Part shown: piece after piece, positions 1 to 8,745 of the stretch | Layout: each line of letters opens with the position of its first letter | Numbering within the stretch: position 1 is the first letter of the stretch | Assembly: GCA_003280445.1 (NCBI GenBank) | Contig: QCEW01000003.1 | Span: forward strand, 1-64,000 | Source of the DNA: Prochlorococcus sp. AG-363-A03 | Lineage (GTDB): Bacteria > Cyanobacteriota > Cyanobacteriia > PCC-6307 > Cyanobiaceae | Reading direction: 5' to 3' | DNA length: 64,000 bases | Translations under genes and position numbers: made by a program | The notes under the pieces: generated by a model | The model's database searches: none | Told to the model about the DNA's origin: nothing | What the model saw: only the letters and a program-made list of their open reading frames with translations

Positions 1-1
1 T

Positions 2-1390
2 GGATTTACTTTTGATGTTGGGGCATCAATGATTTTCGGCTTTGGTGAAAAGGGGTTCACCAATTTACTAACCCGAGCTCTCAAAGATGTTGGACAAGAA
101 TGTGAGACCATTCCTGACGCTACACAATTGGCATATCATTTACCTAATCATTTAGAAATTGCAGTTGATAGAGATTATAAAAAATTCATAAATAAGCTAA
201 TTGATTTATTTCCCCATGAAGAGAAAGGAATAAATCATTTCTATGAAACATGCTGGGATGTATTTAAATGTCTAGATTCTATGCCTTTACTTTCAATAGA
301 GGATCCAGGATATCTAATGAAAGTTTTTTTCAAATCACCTTTATCATGCCTAGGACTTGCTAGATGGTTACCAGTCAATGCCGGAGATGTTGCTAGAAAA
401 TATATAAAAGATCCTGCACTTTTGAAATTTATAGATATTGAATGTTTTTGCTGGTCAGTTATGCCAGCCGACTTAACACCGATGATAAATGCTGGAATGG
501 TCTTTTCTGATAGGCATTATGGTGGTATTAACTATCCAAAAGGAGGTGTTGGAATTATTGCAGAAAAATTAGCGAAAGGGATCGAAAGCTTTAAGGGAGA
601 AATCAGATATAAAGCTAAAGTAAAAAAAGTACTTTTCAAGGAAGGGAAAGCAATAGGTGTTTCACTTGATAATGGTGAAGAAATATATGGCAAAACAATA
701 GTCTCTAACGCAACAAGATGGGATACATTTGGTGGCCAGGGAATCAATGATCCACTTGTAGAGCCAGATAAAACCCCACGGGCTGAGACAAAATGGAAAA
801 ATAGATATATCCCTTCTCCTTCATTTTTATCTCTACACTTAGGAGTAAGCAAAGAATCTATTCCTTCAAATACACATTGCCATCACTTGCTTCTCGATGC
901 ATGGGAAGAGATGGAAAATGAACAAGGAGTTACATTTCTGTCAATTCCTACTCTTTTAGACCCATCATTAGCACCTTCAGATAGTCATATTGTTCATGCC
1001 TTTACTCCTTCTTCAATGGATTGTTGGGAGGGATTAAGTAACAAAGAATATATTGATAAGAAAAAAGAAGATGGAGATAAACTTATTTCAAAGTTAGAAA
1101 AATTATTTCCAAACCTCAGTCAAAATATTTCACACAAGGAGATAGGGAGTCCAAGAACACATAAAAGGTTTCTTTCCAGAAACAAAGGAAGTTATGGACC
1201 AATTCCCTCTATGAGATTGCCTGGCCTTCTTCCCATGCCATTCAATACTACAAAGATAAAAGGACTCTATTGTGTTGGTGATTCTTGTTTTCCCGGTCAA
1301 GGGTTAAACGCAGTAGCTTTTAGTGGTTATGCCTGTGCACACATAATTGGGAAAAAGTTGGGATTGAACAAATGGGAACTTCCAAAATAA
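2..1390 (+). CDS. crtH: Carotenoid (prolycopene) isomerase CrtH, 5'-truncated by the window edge
   Basis: This is an FAD-dependent carotene cis-trans isomerase of the CRTISO/CrtH family, which converts poly-cis lycopene to the all-trans form for the cyclases. The frame is open from base 2, before the first internal ATG at 29. The residues it encodes there (GFTFDVGASMIFG) are conserved family sequence, so the true start and the N-terminal FAD-binding glycine motif lie outside the window. The C-terminal flavoprotein segment GLYCVGDSCFPGQGLNAVA is intact and the gene ends normally. About 462 residues are visible. It converges on a response regulator 22 bp downstream, with no clear terminator hairpin between them. 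It fits with crtE and the lycopene cyclase elsewhere in the window. A phytoene-desaturase relative is the alternative, but the C-terminal motif favours CrtH. Confidence 0.9.
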   Translation, partial: GFTFDVGASMIFGFGEKGFTNLLTRALKDVGQECETIPDATQLAYHLPNHLEIAVDRDYKKFINKLIDLFPHEEKGINHFYETCWDVFKCLDSMPLLSIEDPGYLMKVFFKSPLSCLGLARWLPVNAGDVARKYIKDPALLKFIDIECFCWSVMPADLTPMINAGMVFSDRHYGGINYPKGGVGIIAEKLAKGIESFKGEIRYKAKVKKVLFKEGKAIGVSLDNGEEIYGKTIVSNATRWDTFGGQGINDPLVEPDKTPRAETKWKNRYIPSPSFLSLHLGVSKESIPSNTHCHHLLLDAWEEMENEQGVTFLSIPTLLDPSLAPSDSHIVHAFTPSSMDCWEGLSNKEYIDKKKEDGDKLISKLEKLFPNLSQNISHKEIGSPRTHKRFLSRNKGSYGPIPSMRLPGLLPMPFNTTKIKGLYCVGDSCFPGQGLNAVAFSGYACAHIIGKKLGLNKWELPK

Positions 1391-1412
1391 CTTTTTCAAA
1401 TATTTCTAGAAG

Positions 1413-2177
1413 CTATGAAGGCAAATTATCCAGACTAAACCTATAGCCCTGCTGGCGAACAGTTGTAATTCCTCCGCCGTCACCTAAACCTGCTTGCTCT
1501 AGTTTTCTTCTAAGCGTCAGGACCTGTGTATCAACAGAACGAGGGCCGCCACTAAATGGAGGCCAAGCCATTCGAAGTAACTCATGGCGGCTTCTTACCA
1601 TGCCTGGTGGCATTAACAAGGCACACAACAAAGCAAATTCTCTTGGACTTAGTTCTACTGGCTTCTCTCGCAAGGTGACCTGCCTTAGAAGGAGATGAAC
1701 CTCTAGGGGACCAACCGCGACACGTTCTTGTAAACCAATTCTTCCTCTTTTAAGTAAAGTCCTGCATCTAGCAGCTAATTCTTCTAAACCAAAAGGTTTC
1801 CTTAAAACATCATCAGCCCCATCATCTAAAAGTCCCACAACAGGTTCAACCCCTGTTCTTGCTGTTAGGACAATCACTGAACATCCCAATTGTTGTGCAA
1901 GTCGAAGTGCTGAACTTTTTTCTAATAATTCAGCACTAACTAATAAATCTGGTGATTGATCGCGACAAAGGTCAACGGCCTCCTCAGCAGAACCTACTGC
2001 TGCGGCAAGTTGTCCGTCTTGCCTGAGCCTCTGAACCAAAACAGTTCTGAGAGTTGGATGTGGTTCTACAACAAGCACCTTTGAGGGTGATTGCGTGGTT
2101 GCTTGAATAGGAGAAGAACCTGATGAGGATCCTTGAATTTGCTCAGTAGCAAGCTGATCTGCAGGTATTAATGTCAC
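1413..2177 (-). CDS. OmpR/PhoB-type response regulator with degenerate receiver domain
   Basis: The protein has 254 residues and starts at GTG. After a Ser/Gln-rich leader of about 32 residues comes a receiver-like domain (about 33-143), then an OmpR-type winged helix (about 155-250) with VELSPREFALLCAL and a C-terminal TTVRQQGYRFSL hairpin. The receiver keeps the conserved Thr105 (VLTA) and Lys127 (RKPF). Where the phosphoacceptor aspartate should be (PDLLVSAELL, position 82) there is alanine, and the acidic pair near the start is reduced to Glu38-Pro39. It probably binds DNA without classical phosphorylation. I cannot assign it to RpaA, RpaB or NblR. No kinase gene is adjacent. It is convergent with crtH and divergent from the small gene at 2266. 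Confidence 0.85.
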   Translation of the reverse strand: MTLIPADQLATEQIQGSSSGSSPIQATTQSPSKVLVVEPHPTLRTVLVQRLRQDGQLAAAVGSAEEAVDLCRDQSPDLLVSAELLEKSSALRLAQQLGCSVIVLTARTGVEPVVGLLDDGADDVLRKPFGLEELAARCRTLLKRGRIGLQERVAVGPLEVHLLLRQVTLREKPVELSPREFALLCALLMPPGMVRSRHELLRMAWPPFSGGPRSVDTQVLTLRRKLEQAGLGDGGGITTVRQQGYRFSLDNLPS

Positions 2178-2265
2178 AAGTCAGAAAAGTAGACCCTTAG
2201 ACTAGGGAAGATATTAAAGCAAACTGTTCACAGACTACCAAGAATAGCCTGTGTCTTAGCAAACC

Positions 2266-2532
2266 ATGACATCTTTTGATGCTCCAGAAGCAATAAAACA
2301 CTTCCAATCAATTTGTGATGCCTGTCAAGAACTAACAACTCGATACCACAGTCCTTCTGAGCTTAGAATCTATGCAGATGGATATTTGCATGCTCTCAGA
2401 AATTGCAAGACCTTAGGCTCTAGGGATCTAGAGAAGTTAGAAGCTTTAGTTGATAGATGGATAATGGATCCTTCAAGCTTTATTGGGCCAGATGGAGATA
2501 TTAATAACCTTTTTTTTCAAAAAGAAGCCTAG
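2266..2532 (+). CDS. Small conserved cyanobacterial protein, DUF6761-like
   Basis: This is an 88-residue soluble protein without a signal peptide or membrane segment. The central part, SELRIYADGYLHALRNCK, followed by LEKLEALVDRWIMDPSSF, resembles a short helical cyanobacterial family of unknown function that I remember as DUF6761. That assignment is from memory and needs a profile search. It is divergent from the response regulator, with 88 bp between the starts, and converges on grxD. The function is unknown. Its amino-acid composition and codon use look like the neighbouring genes, so I consider it real. Confidence 0.7.
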   Translation: MTSFDAPEAIKHFQSICDACQELTTRYHSPSELRIYADGYLHALRNCKTLGSRDLEKLEALVDRWIMDPSSFIGPDGDINNLFFQKEA

Positions 2533-2555
2533 AAATGAATCAAAAAGGTAACAAG

Positions 2556-2879
2556 TTATGAAGCTAGTGCAATTTCTAATTTTTCTTTCAATTCTCCAGA
2601 GTTGTACATGCTTATTAAGATGTCGGAGCCTCCAATAAATTCTCCCTTCACATAAACTTGGGGTATTGTTGGCCAATTTGAATATTCTTTAATACCTTCT
2701 CGAATTTCCATATCTGAAAGTACATCAAAAGTATCAAAGCTCATTCCCAATGAATTAAGAATTTGAACTACATTATTGGAAAAGCCACACTGTGGCATCA
2801 ACTTATTACCTTTCATAAAAACAAAGATTGGTTTGGAATTAACTAAGAGTTCAATTTTCGAGCGAGTTGTGGAATCCAT
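2556..2879 (-). CDS. grxD: Monothiol glutaredoxin (Grx4/GrxD family)
   Basis: This 107-residue CGFS-type glutaredoxin has its active site at PQCGFSNNVV (Cys31). It also has the glutathione-binding WPTIPQVYVKGEFIGG segment (about 69-84), and the length is normal for the single-domain family. Such proteins carry [2Fe-2S] clusters with glutathione and take part in Fe-S delivery and iron sensing rather than dithiol reduction. The gene lies 10 bp downstream of bolA on the same strand, a pairing that matches the known Grx4-BolA heterocomplex. It converges on the small gene at 2266. Confidence 0.93.
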   Translation of the reverse strand: MDSTTRSKIELLVNSKPIFVFMKGNKLMPQCGFSNNVVQILNSLGMSFDTFDVLSDMEIREGIKEYSNWPTIPQVYVKGEFIGGSDILISMYNSGELKEKLEIALAS

Positions 2880-2889
2880 TTCGGAAAAG

Positions 2890-3120
2890 TTATTGAGGAG
2901 TTGAGGTTTTCAAGGCCAAAGCATGAATTGTTTCTTTTCTCAATTCATTTTTTAACGCACCATAAACAAGTTGATGTTGTTGTACAAGAGATAATCCAGA
3001 GAATTCACTTGATACGACATTGACTTCAAGATGATCACCACCGCCCATATCTTTCACATCAATTTGAGCATCGGGAAGTGATTGCTTAATTAGAAGAGTA
3101 ACTTCTTGGGCTGTAATCAT
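2890..3120 (-). CDS. bolA: BolA family protein
   Basis: This 76-residue BolA-fold protein has the segments [15 protein letters not shown] and [16 protein letters not shown], and a C-terminal HALALKT strand carrying a conserved histidine. I place the start at the ATG ending at 3120 (MITAQEV) rather than a TTG two codons upstream. BolA proteins bind [2Fe-2S] clusters jointly with monothiol glutaredoxins, and grxD follows immediately. The likely role is Fe-S or iron homeostasis with GrxD. Transcriptional roles known for the E. coli protein should not be assumed here. Confidence 0.9.
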   Translation of the reverse strand: MITAQEVTLLIKQSLPDAQIDVKDMGGGDHLEVNVVSSEFSGLSLVQQHQLVYGALKNELRKETIHALALKTSTPQ

Positions 3121-3199
3121 TATCAAATAAGGAATTAAAGTGAATTTGGAGAAAATAAATTCAATGTGAGTGCTAAAGATTCAACTAAGTAAAATCATA

Positions 3200-3880
3200 T
3201 TATCTTCTACCAACAGATAACAAAGCCGATTGTTCAGCACTTCTCATACTTTTGGAAAGTTCAATATTAAAGTCATTTGTAGATTGCTTAAAACCCCTCG
3301 AAATAATTATTGGTTTAGAGAAACAAATTGAAGCCGATCCATAAAACTTCGGGATAACATCGCTGTAGGCCAAACCTACTGGAACAATTTTAATTTCCAA
3401 CCCTTTGTTAGAAGCCAGTTGAGCTAAGCGAATCAAGCCTTTTTTAAGTTTTACCGGCTCGCTAGATCGATTTATCTTTCCTTCTGGGAAAACAACTAGT
3501 TGCTGTCTTGAAATCAGCAAATCAACTGCATATCTAAGAGTAGTTAAAGAAGGTCTTCCTTGATCAATTGGGAAACAACCCAACCTGTTTAAGAACCAAC
3601 CTTGTAACCCTCTCATTTCTGATCGGGTGACCATGTATCTACAATCTCTATTAGTGATCCTTCTCCCAGCAGCCATAGTCAACATCAAAGCATCCCATCT
3701 AGATCTATGAGTGGGAGCAAGTACAACAGATCCACTTAAAGGTAAATTTTCTCCACCAATAATTATTCTTCTTCGAAAAAAATTGTTCAAAGCAAAATCT
3801 TGCGTAGCAAACATAGCTAATCGACTCCAAAAAGGATCAACCCCGAGGCATATTTTTTTTTCTCTATGAAGAAGGGGCAA
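3200..3880 (-). CDS. plsC: 1-acyl-sn-glycerol-3-phosphate acyltransferase
   Basis: This protein adds the second acyl chain to lysophosphatidic acid to give phosphatidic acid at the membrane. The acyltransferase motif I is THRSRWDA (His58, Asp63, an H-x4-D pair) and motif III is FPEGKINR (131-138). The length, 226 residues, is normal for small cyanobacterial PlsC proteins. The chosen start is a TTG. The next in-frame ATG (residue 23) would remove GVDPFWSRLA, which looks conserved, so TTG is preferred. The product feeds CdsA, encoded at 32156-33043. It is divergent from pdxJ with a 138-bp gap. Confidence 0.9.
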   Translation of the reverse strand: MPLLHREKKICLGVDPFWSRLAMFATQDFALNNFFRRRIIIGGENLPLSGSVVLAPTHRSRWDALMLTMAAGRRITNRDCRYMVTRSEMRGLQGWFLNRLGCFPIDQGRPSLTTLRYAVDLLISRQQLVVFPEGKINRSSEPVKLKKGLIRLAQLASNKGLEIKIVPVGLAYSDVIPKFYGSASICFSKPIIISRGFKQSTNDFNIELSKSMRSAEQSALLSVGRR

Positions 3881-4018
3881 AAAACCCTCATTAATAACTC
3901 ACTTAATGAAGTTAACTCCGAAAGCTTTATAATTAACTGTTGGACTGGGCAGTTACTCCAGCGGCTAAACTTTTTTTTTGCTTTTAATGAATACAATCAA
4001 AGGATACTTTAAATAGCT

Positions 4019-4756
4019 ATGGCAAGTCTTGGCGTAAACATTGATCACATAGCAAATGTCCGAGAAGCTCGTAAGACATTTGAACCTGATCCAGTAAAAA
4101 TGGTTCTTTTAGCGGAATTAGGTGGTGCTGACGGTATAACAGTTCATCTAAGAGAAGATAGAAGGCATATTCAAGATAGAGATCTGAATCTTCTAAAAGA
4201 GACTGTGCATACTCGCCTAAATCTGGAAATGGCTGCAACTGAAGAAATGACCGCAATAGCACTTAATCTCAAGCCAGATATGGTTACATTAGTTCCTGAA
4301 AAAAGGGAAGAGGTAACAACAGAAGGAGGACTAAATGTCATTAAACATAAAAACAAATTAAAGGAAATAATCCAACGTCTATCAGATGAGGGAATTCCAG
4401 TTAGTCTTTTTGTTGATCCAGTCCAATCTCAAATAGAAAATTGTTCTGAAGTAAAGGCCGCCTGGATTGAGCTACACACTGGTAAATATGCAATCACAAA
4501 AAACAAGGCTAGAGGTTTGGAATTATCCATTCTTAAAGAGAGCACAGCTAAAGCAAAATCCTATGGTTTGAGAGTAAACGCAGGGCACGGATTGACATAT
4601 CAAAACGTTGAACCGATTGCAGCTATTGAAGGGATTGAAGAATTAAATATTGGCCATACAATTATTTCTAGAGCCCTTTCAGTAGGTCTATCTCAAGCAG
4701 TAAAGGAAATGAAAAGCCTAATTATCAATCCAAGAAAAGACAACTTCTTACTTTAA
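4019..4756 (+). CDS. pdxJ: Pyridoxine 5'-phosphate synthase
   Basis: PdxJ condenses 1-deoxyxylulose 5-phosphate with 3-amino-1-hydroxyacetone phosphate in DXP-dependent vitamin B6 synthesis. The 245-residue TIM-barrel protein begins [15 protein letters not shown], has the active-site segment [15 protein letters not shown] (41-55, with His43, Arg45 and His50), and later [13 protein letters not shown] and [11 protein letters not shown], which are family hallmarks. It leads the plus-strand run into recC, with a 28-bp gap, and may share its transcript. A minus-strand open frame exactly opposite its start is an antisense shadow. Confidence 0.97.
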   Translation: MASLGVNIDHIANVREARKTFEPDPVKMVLLAELGGADGITVHLREDRRHIQDRDLNLLKETVHTRLNLEMAATEEMTAIALNLKPDMVTLVPEKREEVTTEGGLNVIKHKNKLKEIIQRLSDEGIPVSLFVDPVQSQIENCSEVKAAWIELHTGKYAITKNKARGLELSILKESTAKAKSYGLRVNAGHGLTYQNVEPIAAIEGIEELNIGHTIISRALSVGLSQAVKEMKSLIINPRKDNFLL

Positions 4757-4784
4757 AAAATATCTTTAAATCGCATTTTGAATC

Positions 4785-7700
4785 TTGCTAACAATTTATC
4801 GAAGTAATAAAGCTGAATGGTTAGCAGAGATACTGGGACAAGAACTCCGATTAAATCCTCCTGAAATAACTGAAGAAGTTAATGTCATAGTAAGTACATG
4901 GCCATCAAGCAGATGGCTAAGTGAAAAACTTTCAATAATTAATAATATCAATGCATTAGTTAAATACCCTTTCCCTGGTACATATTTAAGAAAGTTAGTC
5001 AAGAGAATTATTGGTATTGATCCTAATGAAAAAGATCCATGGGAAAAGAATCATCTTGTCTGGAATATTTTAGAATTATTACCAGAATTAATGAAAGAGG
5101 AAGAAGCTCAGATAATTCGATCCTGGCTAAAATTAAGCAAGGAAGAAAACAAGCAAATCAATCTGAATTCATGGGATCTGGCAAACAATCTTGCGGAGAT
5201 GTTTGATGATTACATACTTTATAGACCTGAAATTATCAAACAATGGTTAAGCAAGAAGGAAAAGAAAACTTCTAGTGAAATTAATGTAAATAAAAATATC
5301 ATTTGGCAAGAAATATTATTTAATTTATTATATAAAAAGATAAAAAAAGATCCGTTCTGCATCCAAGTCGAAAAAGCTATTAAACGTTTAAAGAAAGACG
5401 ATATTTCTAAACTAGATTATCCAAAAAATTTATATATCTATGGACTTAGCAGTCTGGCACCATTGCAAATAGATTTAATTCAAGCATTTTCAAAAGTAAT
5501 AAATATAAAAATTTATCTAATTTCCCCTTGTAATGATCTTTGGCAAAGATTTGAATCAAGAAGACTGCAATTCAGAAACACATGGAATACTCCTCCTGAC
5601 AGGCAATGGTTACTGGAATCTCCAAGACTTGAAGCCTTACTTGGACGGATGGGGGCTGAATTTCAACAGTTGCTAGAGGGAAGTGGTGAATATCAATTGG
5701 GCGATAGAAATGAGGAAGGTATTTTTTCTCTCACAGCAGATATAGCCACTAATAAAGGGAATAAACCAAATTTATTAGAACAACTACAACAAGAATTGTT
5801 ATCCACAAAAAGTGAAGTTTATTTAACTAAAGAAAAATCTGACAAATCAATACTTTTCCTTAAATCTTCAGGGAAGTATAGGCAAGTAGAATTAATACGG
5901 GACCATATATTACAGCTCTTGAGCAATAACAAGGGACTTCAACCCAGAGACATTTTGATAATGACACCACAAGTTGATAGCTATGCACCAATAATTAACT
6001 CAGTCTTTAACAACATAGATCAAAATACTACTCAGCTCCCATGGGTAATCACAGATAGAAGTCAAGAAGATAAAGTAGGTTTAATGCATTTTGTGTTAAA
6101 TCTGTTAGAGATATCGGCATCTCGTCTAACCGCATCAATTTTCGAAAACTTATTAACTAATCCAGCATTACAAACACAACAGAATATAAGTGTTGATGAG
6201 GTGAGTGATATAACCAAAAGCCTTCAATCCGCTGGCTTTACTTGGGGACTTGATTCTTCAGAAAGGTTTGGGGACGAAACTCATAGCCTATGTTGGTGTC
6301 TAGAAAGAATTCTACTTGGTCTTGTTTTACCAGATAATCAAATCAATGTAATAAGCAATATCTCCCCGTATTCCGAGAATATTTCAAGTACAGAATTTAT
6401 AAAAGCTTGGGGTATACTTTCAAAACTTTGTAATTATATCGATGCGATTCGTAGTAAACGTTCATGTAAAGAATGGATAAAACTCATAACATCTCTCGTA
6501 AAGGATTTATTTGGGGATGGTGGAGAATGGGCATGGGAAGAGCAACAACTACTAAATATTGTTAATAATTGGGGGCTCATAACAGATAATTGTGAACTAG
6601 AAATTGATTGTTTAGTAGTCAAAGACATTATCACCAAAGAATTAAGTTCTACAAATGGCAAATTTGGGCACAGGACTGGGAAAATTACGATCAGTGCCTT
6701 AGAACCAATGAGAGCAATCCCTCATCAAGTCATCATCGTCATGGGGCTGGAAAGTAGAACTTTTCCAAGAATAGATAATAGAAGAAGTTTTAATCTCCTA
6801 GAAAGGAAAAGAGAGCTTGGAGACCCAAACCAATATGACAAAGACCGCTATTCATTGTTAGAAGTTTTAATCTCAACTCGTCAAAATCTTTTAGTTTCTT
6901 GGAATTCTAAAGATGAAAAGACTGGAGAAGATCTTGAACCTCCCAGCCCTATTCAACAATGGTTGAATTACTTAAAAACAAAATTAGGAGCCAACACCTT
7001 TCAAGAAATTCTCATTGAGCCTCCTGCAAACCCTCTTGATCATTTCAACTTTATAAAAACCGAACATCCACAAATCATGAGTTGCAATAGGAAGAATCTA
7101 GAAGCTAGAGAATGGATTGATAAAGCATTACCGACTAAAAAAACCTCACTAGCATTACCGATAAAGTGGAAAGAAATAAACTTAGATGGATTACAATCTT
7201 ATTCCTTCGAGAAAACCAAAGAATGGTTACTCAATCCACAAACAACATGGTTAAAAGAAAATGCAATTCAGTCAAAAGAATCTTTCAATCTTATTGAAGA
7301 CAATGATTTACTCGAGCTTTCAGAATTAGAAAGATATATACTTCTTAAACATAGATTAGAAAATAGTGATCTCAGAGATATTAACGGCTCAAATAATAAC
7401 TCAAATTACTGGAAAGAGACCTATTCTGGCAAAGGTATTTTCCCTCCAAAAGGTTCTGGGTTAATAGAGGAGGATATTCTTGAGGAGCGATGGAATAATT
7501 TAATGTCCGCAATACACGCAAGCGGGCAAATCACGAAAAGGAATATTGAGATGCAAGAGTTAGAGGGTCAATTTTACTTTGGAGGGAAGAATTTAATACA
7601 GATTGAAATTGGAAGTTTAAAATATAAAACTCTTATGAATGGATGGCTAAATCATTTATATTTATCTGCAAATAGTTCATTTAATTATAAAACACTAATT

Positions 7701-8078
7701 ATTTCAAAAAAAATAAATTATAGCAAAAAAGTGGATTTCGAATTGAGTAAGGAGCTTTTACCAATTAATACCAAAGAAGCGACTAAAACTCTAAGACAAA
7801 TACATCAATTAGCAGCCGCAGGAATAAATAATTGTTGGCCTATACCACCAGAAAGTGGTCTGGCTTATGCCCTTGCTAAAAAAGATAAGAATAAGAATGA
7901 GCAAGAGTTATTTCAAAAGAAATGGGAAGGTGATTTATATACGCAAGGAGAAAGAGAATCTCTAACAATGGAACTTTGCTTTGGCAAAAAATGCAAAGCC
8001 TCTACTTTTTTAGACTTTGAATCATTTAATGAAGTATTAATGAGTCTCTATGAACCACTCTTAAAAAAAATCAACTAA
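4785..8078 (+). CDS. recC: Exodeoxyribonuclease V subunit gamma (RecC)
   Basis: This 1097-residue protein is the Chi-recognising, catalytically inactive helicase-like subunit of RecBCD. It begins MLTIYRSNKAEWLAE from a TTG codon. Central sequence includes YIYGLSSLAPLQIDLIQAF, RQWLLESPRLEALLGRMGAE and the conserved ALEPMRAIPHQVIIVMGLE. It lacks a Walker A motif, as RecC does. The rest of the complex, recB and recD, follows after one intervening small gene. The family diverges fast, so the assignment rests on the N-terminus, these blocks and the operon context. Together the three subunits process double-strand ends for RecA loading. Confidence 0.93.
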   Translation: MLTIYRSNKAEWLAEILGQELRLNPPEITEEVNVIVSTWPSSRWLSEKLSIINNINALVKYPFPGTYLRKLVKRIIGIDPNEKDPWEKNHLVWNILELLPELMKEEEAQIIRSWLKLSKEENKQINLNSWDLANNLAEMFDDYILYRPEIIKQWLSKKEKKTSSEINVNKNIIWQEILFNLLYKKIKKDPFCIQVEKAIKRLKKDDISKLDYPKNLYIYGLSSLAPLQIDLIQAFSKVINIKIYLISPCNDLWQRFESRRLQFRNTWNTPPDRQWLLESPRLEALLGRMGAEFQQLLEGSGEYQLGDRNEEGIFSLTADIATNKGNKPNLLEQLQQELLSTKSEVYLTKEKSDKSILFLKSSGKYRQVELIRDHILQLLSNNKGLQPRDILIMTPQVDSYAPIINSVFNNIDQNTTQLPWVITDRSQEDKVGLMHFVLNLLEISASRLTASIFENLLTNPALQTQQNISVDEVSDITKSLQSAGFTWGLDSSERFGDETHSLCWCLERILLGLVLPDNQINVISNISPYSENISSTEFIKAWGILSKLCNYIDAIRSKRSCKEWIKLITSLVKDLFGDGGEWAWEEQQLLNIVNNWGLITDNCELEIDCLVVKDIITKELSSTNGKFGHRTGKITISALEPMRAIPHQVIIVMGLESRTFPRIDNRRSFNLLERKRELGDPNQYDKDRYSLLEVLISTRQNLLVSWNSKDEKTGEDLEPPSPIQQWLNYLKTKLGANTFQEILIEPPANPLDHFNFIKTEHPQIMSCNRKNLEAREWIDKALPTKKTSLALPIKWKEINLDGLQSYSFEKTKEWLLNPQTTWLKENAIQSKESFNLIEDNDLLELSELERYILLKHRLENSDLRDINGSNNNSNYWKETYSGKGIFPPKGSGLIEEDILEERWNNLMSAIHASGQITKRNIEMQELEGQFYFGGKNLIQIEIGSLKYKTLMNGWLNHLYLSANSSFNYKTLIISKKINYSKKVDFELSKELLPINTKEATKTLRQIHQLAAAGINNCWPIPPESGLAYALAKKDKNKNEQELFQKKWEGDLYTQGERESLTMELCFGKKCKASTFLDFESFNEVLMSLYEPLLKKIN

Positions 8079-8091
8079 TCTAGAAACTAAA

Positions 8092-8649
8092 ATGAAGCAA
8101 AATCTAAGAAATCTATTTAACTATATTAAAACTCTCTTATCAAATTGGGGATTTAGCAAAGAGGGGCTATTTAATAATTCAAAAGGAGAGTGGTATTTAT
8201 TTTCTCAAATATTTTTAATCCTCCTCCATTTTATACCTCCCTACCCAAAAATAAAGAATATACCATTTTTAATAAATACTTTTTGTATAATTCTTGGATT
8301 AGGAATTTCAATTCTAGGACTATTCATTGTTATTAAAGCAATCATAAGTTTAGGTGAAAATCTTACACCACTTCCTTATCCAATGAATGATTCGACTCTG
8401 ATAATAAATAATTCATACCATAATTCTCGGCACCCCCTTTATAAGGGATTATTATTTATTTCATTAGGAATATCTATTTTTTCATTGAGTCTAATACATC
8501 TATCTCTACTTATTTTTTTAGCTTACATTTTAAAAATAAAAGCCTTAAAGGAAGAAGAAATGCTGAAAATGAAATTTCCTGAATACAAGAAATATATCAA
8601 AGAAGTACCAGCAATCATAAAAAATATAAAATATTTAGATTGGAGATAA
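8092..8649 (+). CDS. Isoprenylcysteine carboxyl methyltransferase-like membrane protein
   Basis: This is a 185-residue membrane protein with hydrophobic segments at about 30-48, 55-85 and 118-149. The C-terminal half carries HNSRHPLYKGLLF, the cofactor-binding RHPxY-type motif of the ICMT/PEMT superfamily. It is followed by EEEMLKMKFPEYKKYIKEVP, which matches the family's EE-x-L-x-x-x-F-x-x-Y pattern. Such proteins methylate small lipophilic or thiol substrates with S-adenosylmethionine. The substrate here is unknown. It sits between recC and recB, 13 bp after recC and 96 bp before recB. A link to DNA repair is not implied by the sequence. Confidence 0.75.
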   Translation: MKQNLRNLFNYIKTLLSNWGFSKEGLFNNSKGEWYLFSQIFLILLHFIPPYPKIKNIPFLINTFCIILGLGISILGLFIVIKAIISLGENLTPLPYPMNDSTLIINNSYHNSRHPLYKGLLFISLGISIFSLSLIHLSLLIFLAYILKIKALKEEEMLKMKFPEYKKYIKEVPAIIKNIKYLDWR

Positions 8650-8745
8650 TGAAATGACCATTAACAATTTAAACCATCAAACGCAAAGGATAATAGAGAG
8701 TAAAATACTTAGTACTTATTTTATTATTATACCTATGAAATAAAT

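Noticed and set aside
532..852. 106-codon minus-strand frame inside crtH
   Set aside because: Lies antisense to conserved carotenoid isomerase sequence, with no motif or independent ribosome site.
3118..3126. TTG start two codons upstream for bolA
   Set aside because: The ATG at 3118-3120 fits the family N-terminus better, and the extra residues add nothing conserved.
4017..4262. 81-codon minus-strand open frame opposite the start of pdxJ
   Set aside because: It is fully antisense to a strongly conserved gene, has no family resemblance and shows leucine/glutamine-rich composition typical of an antisense reading frame.
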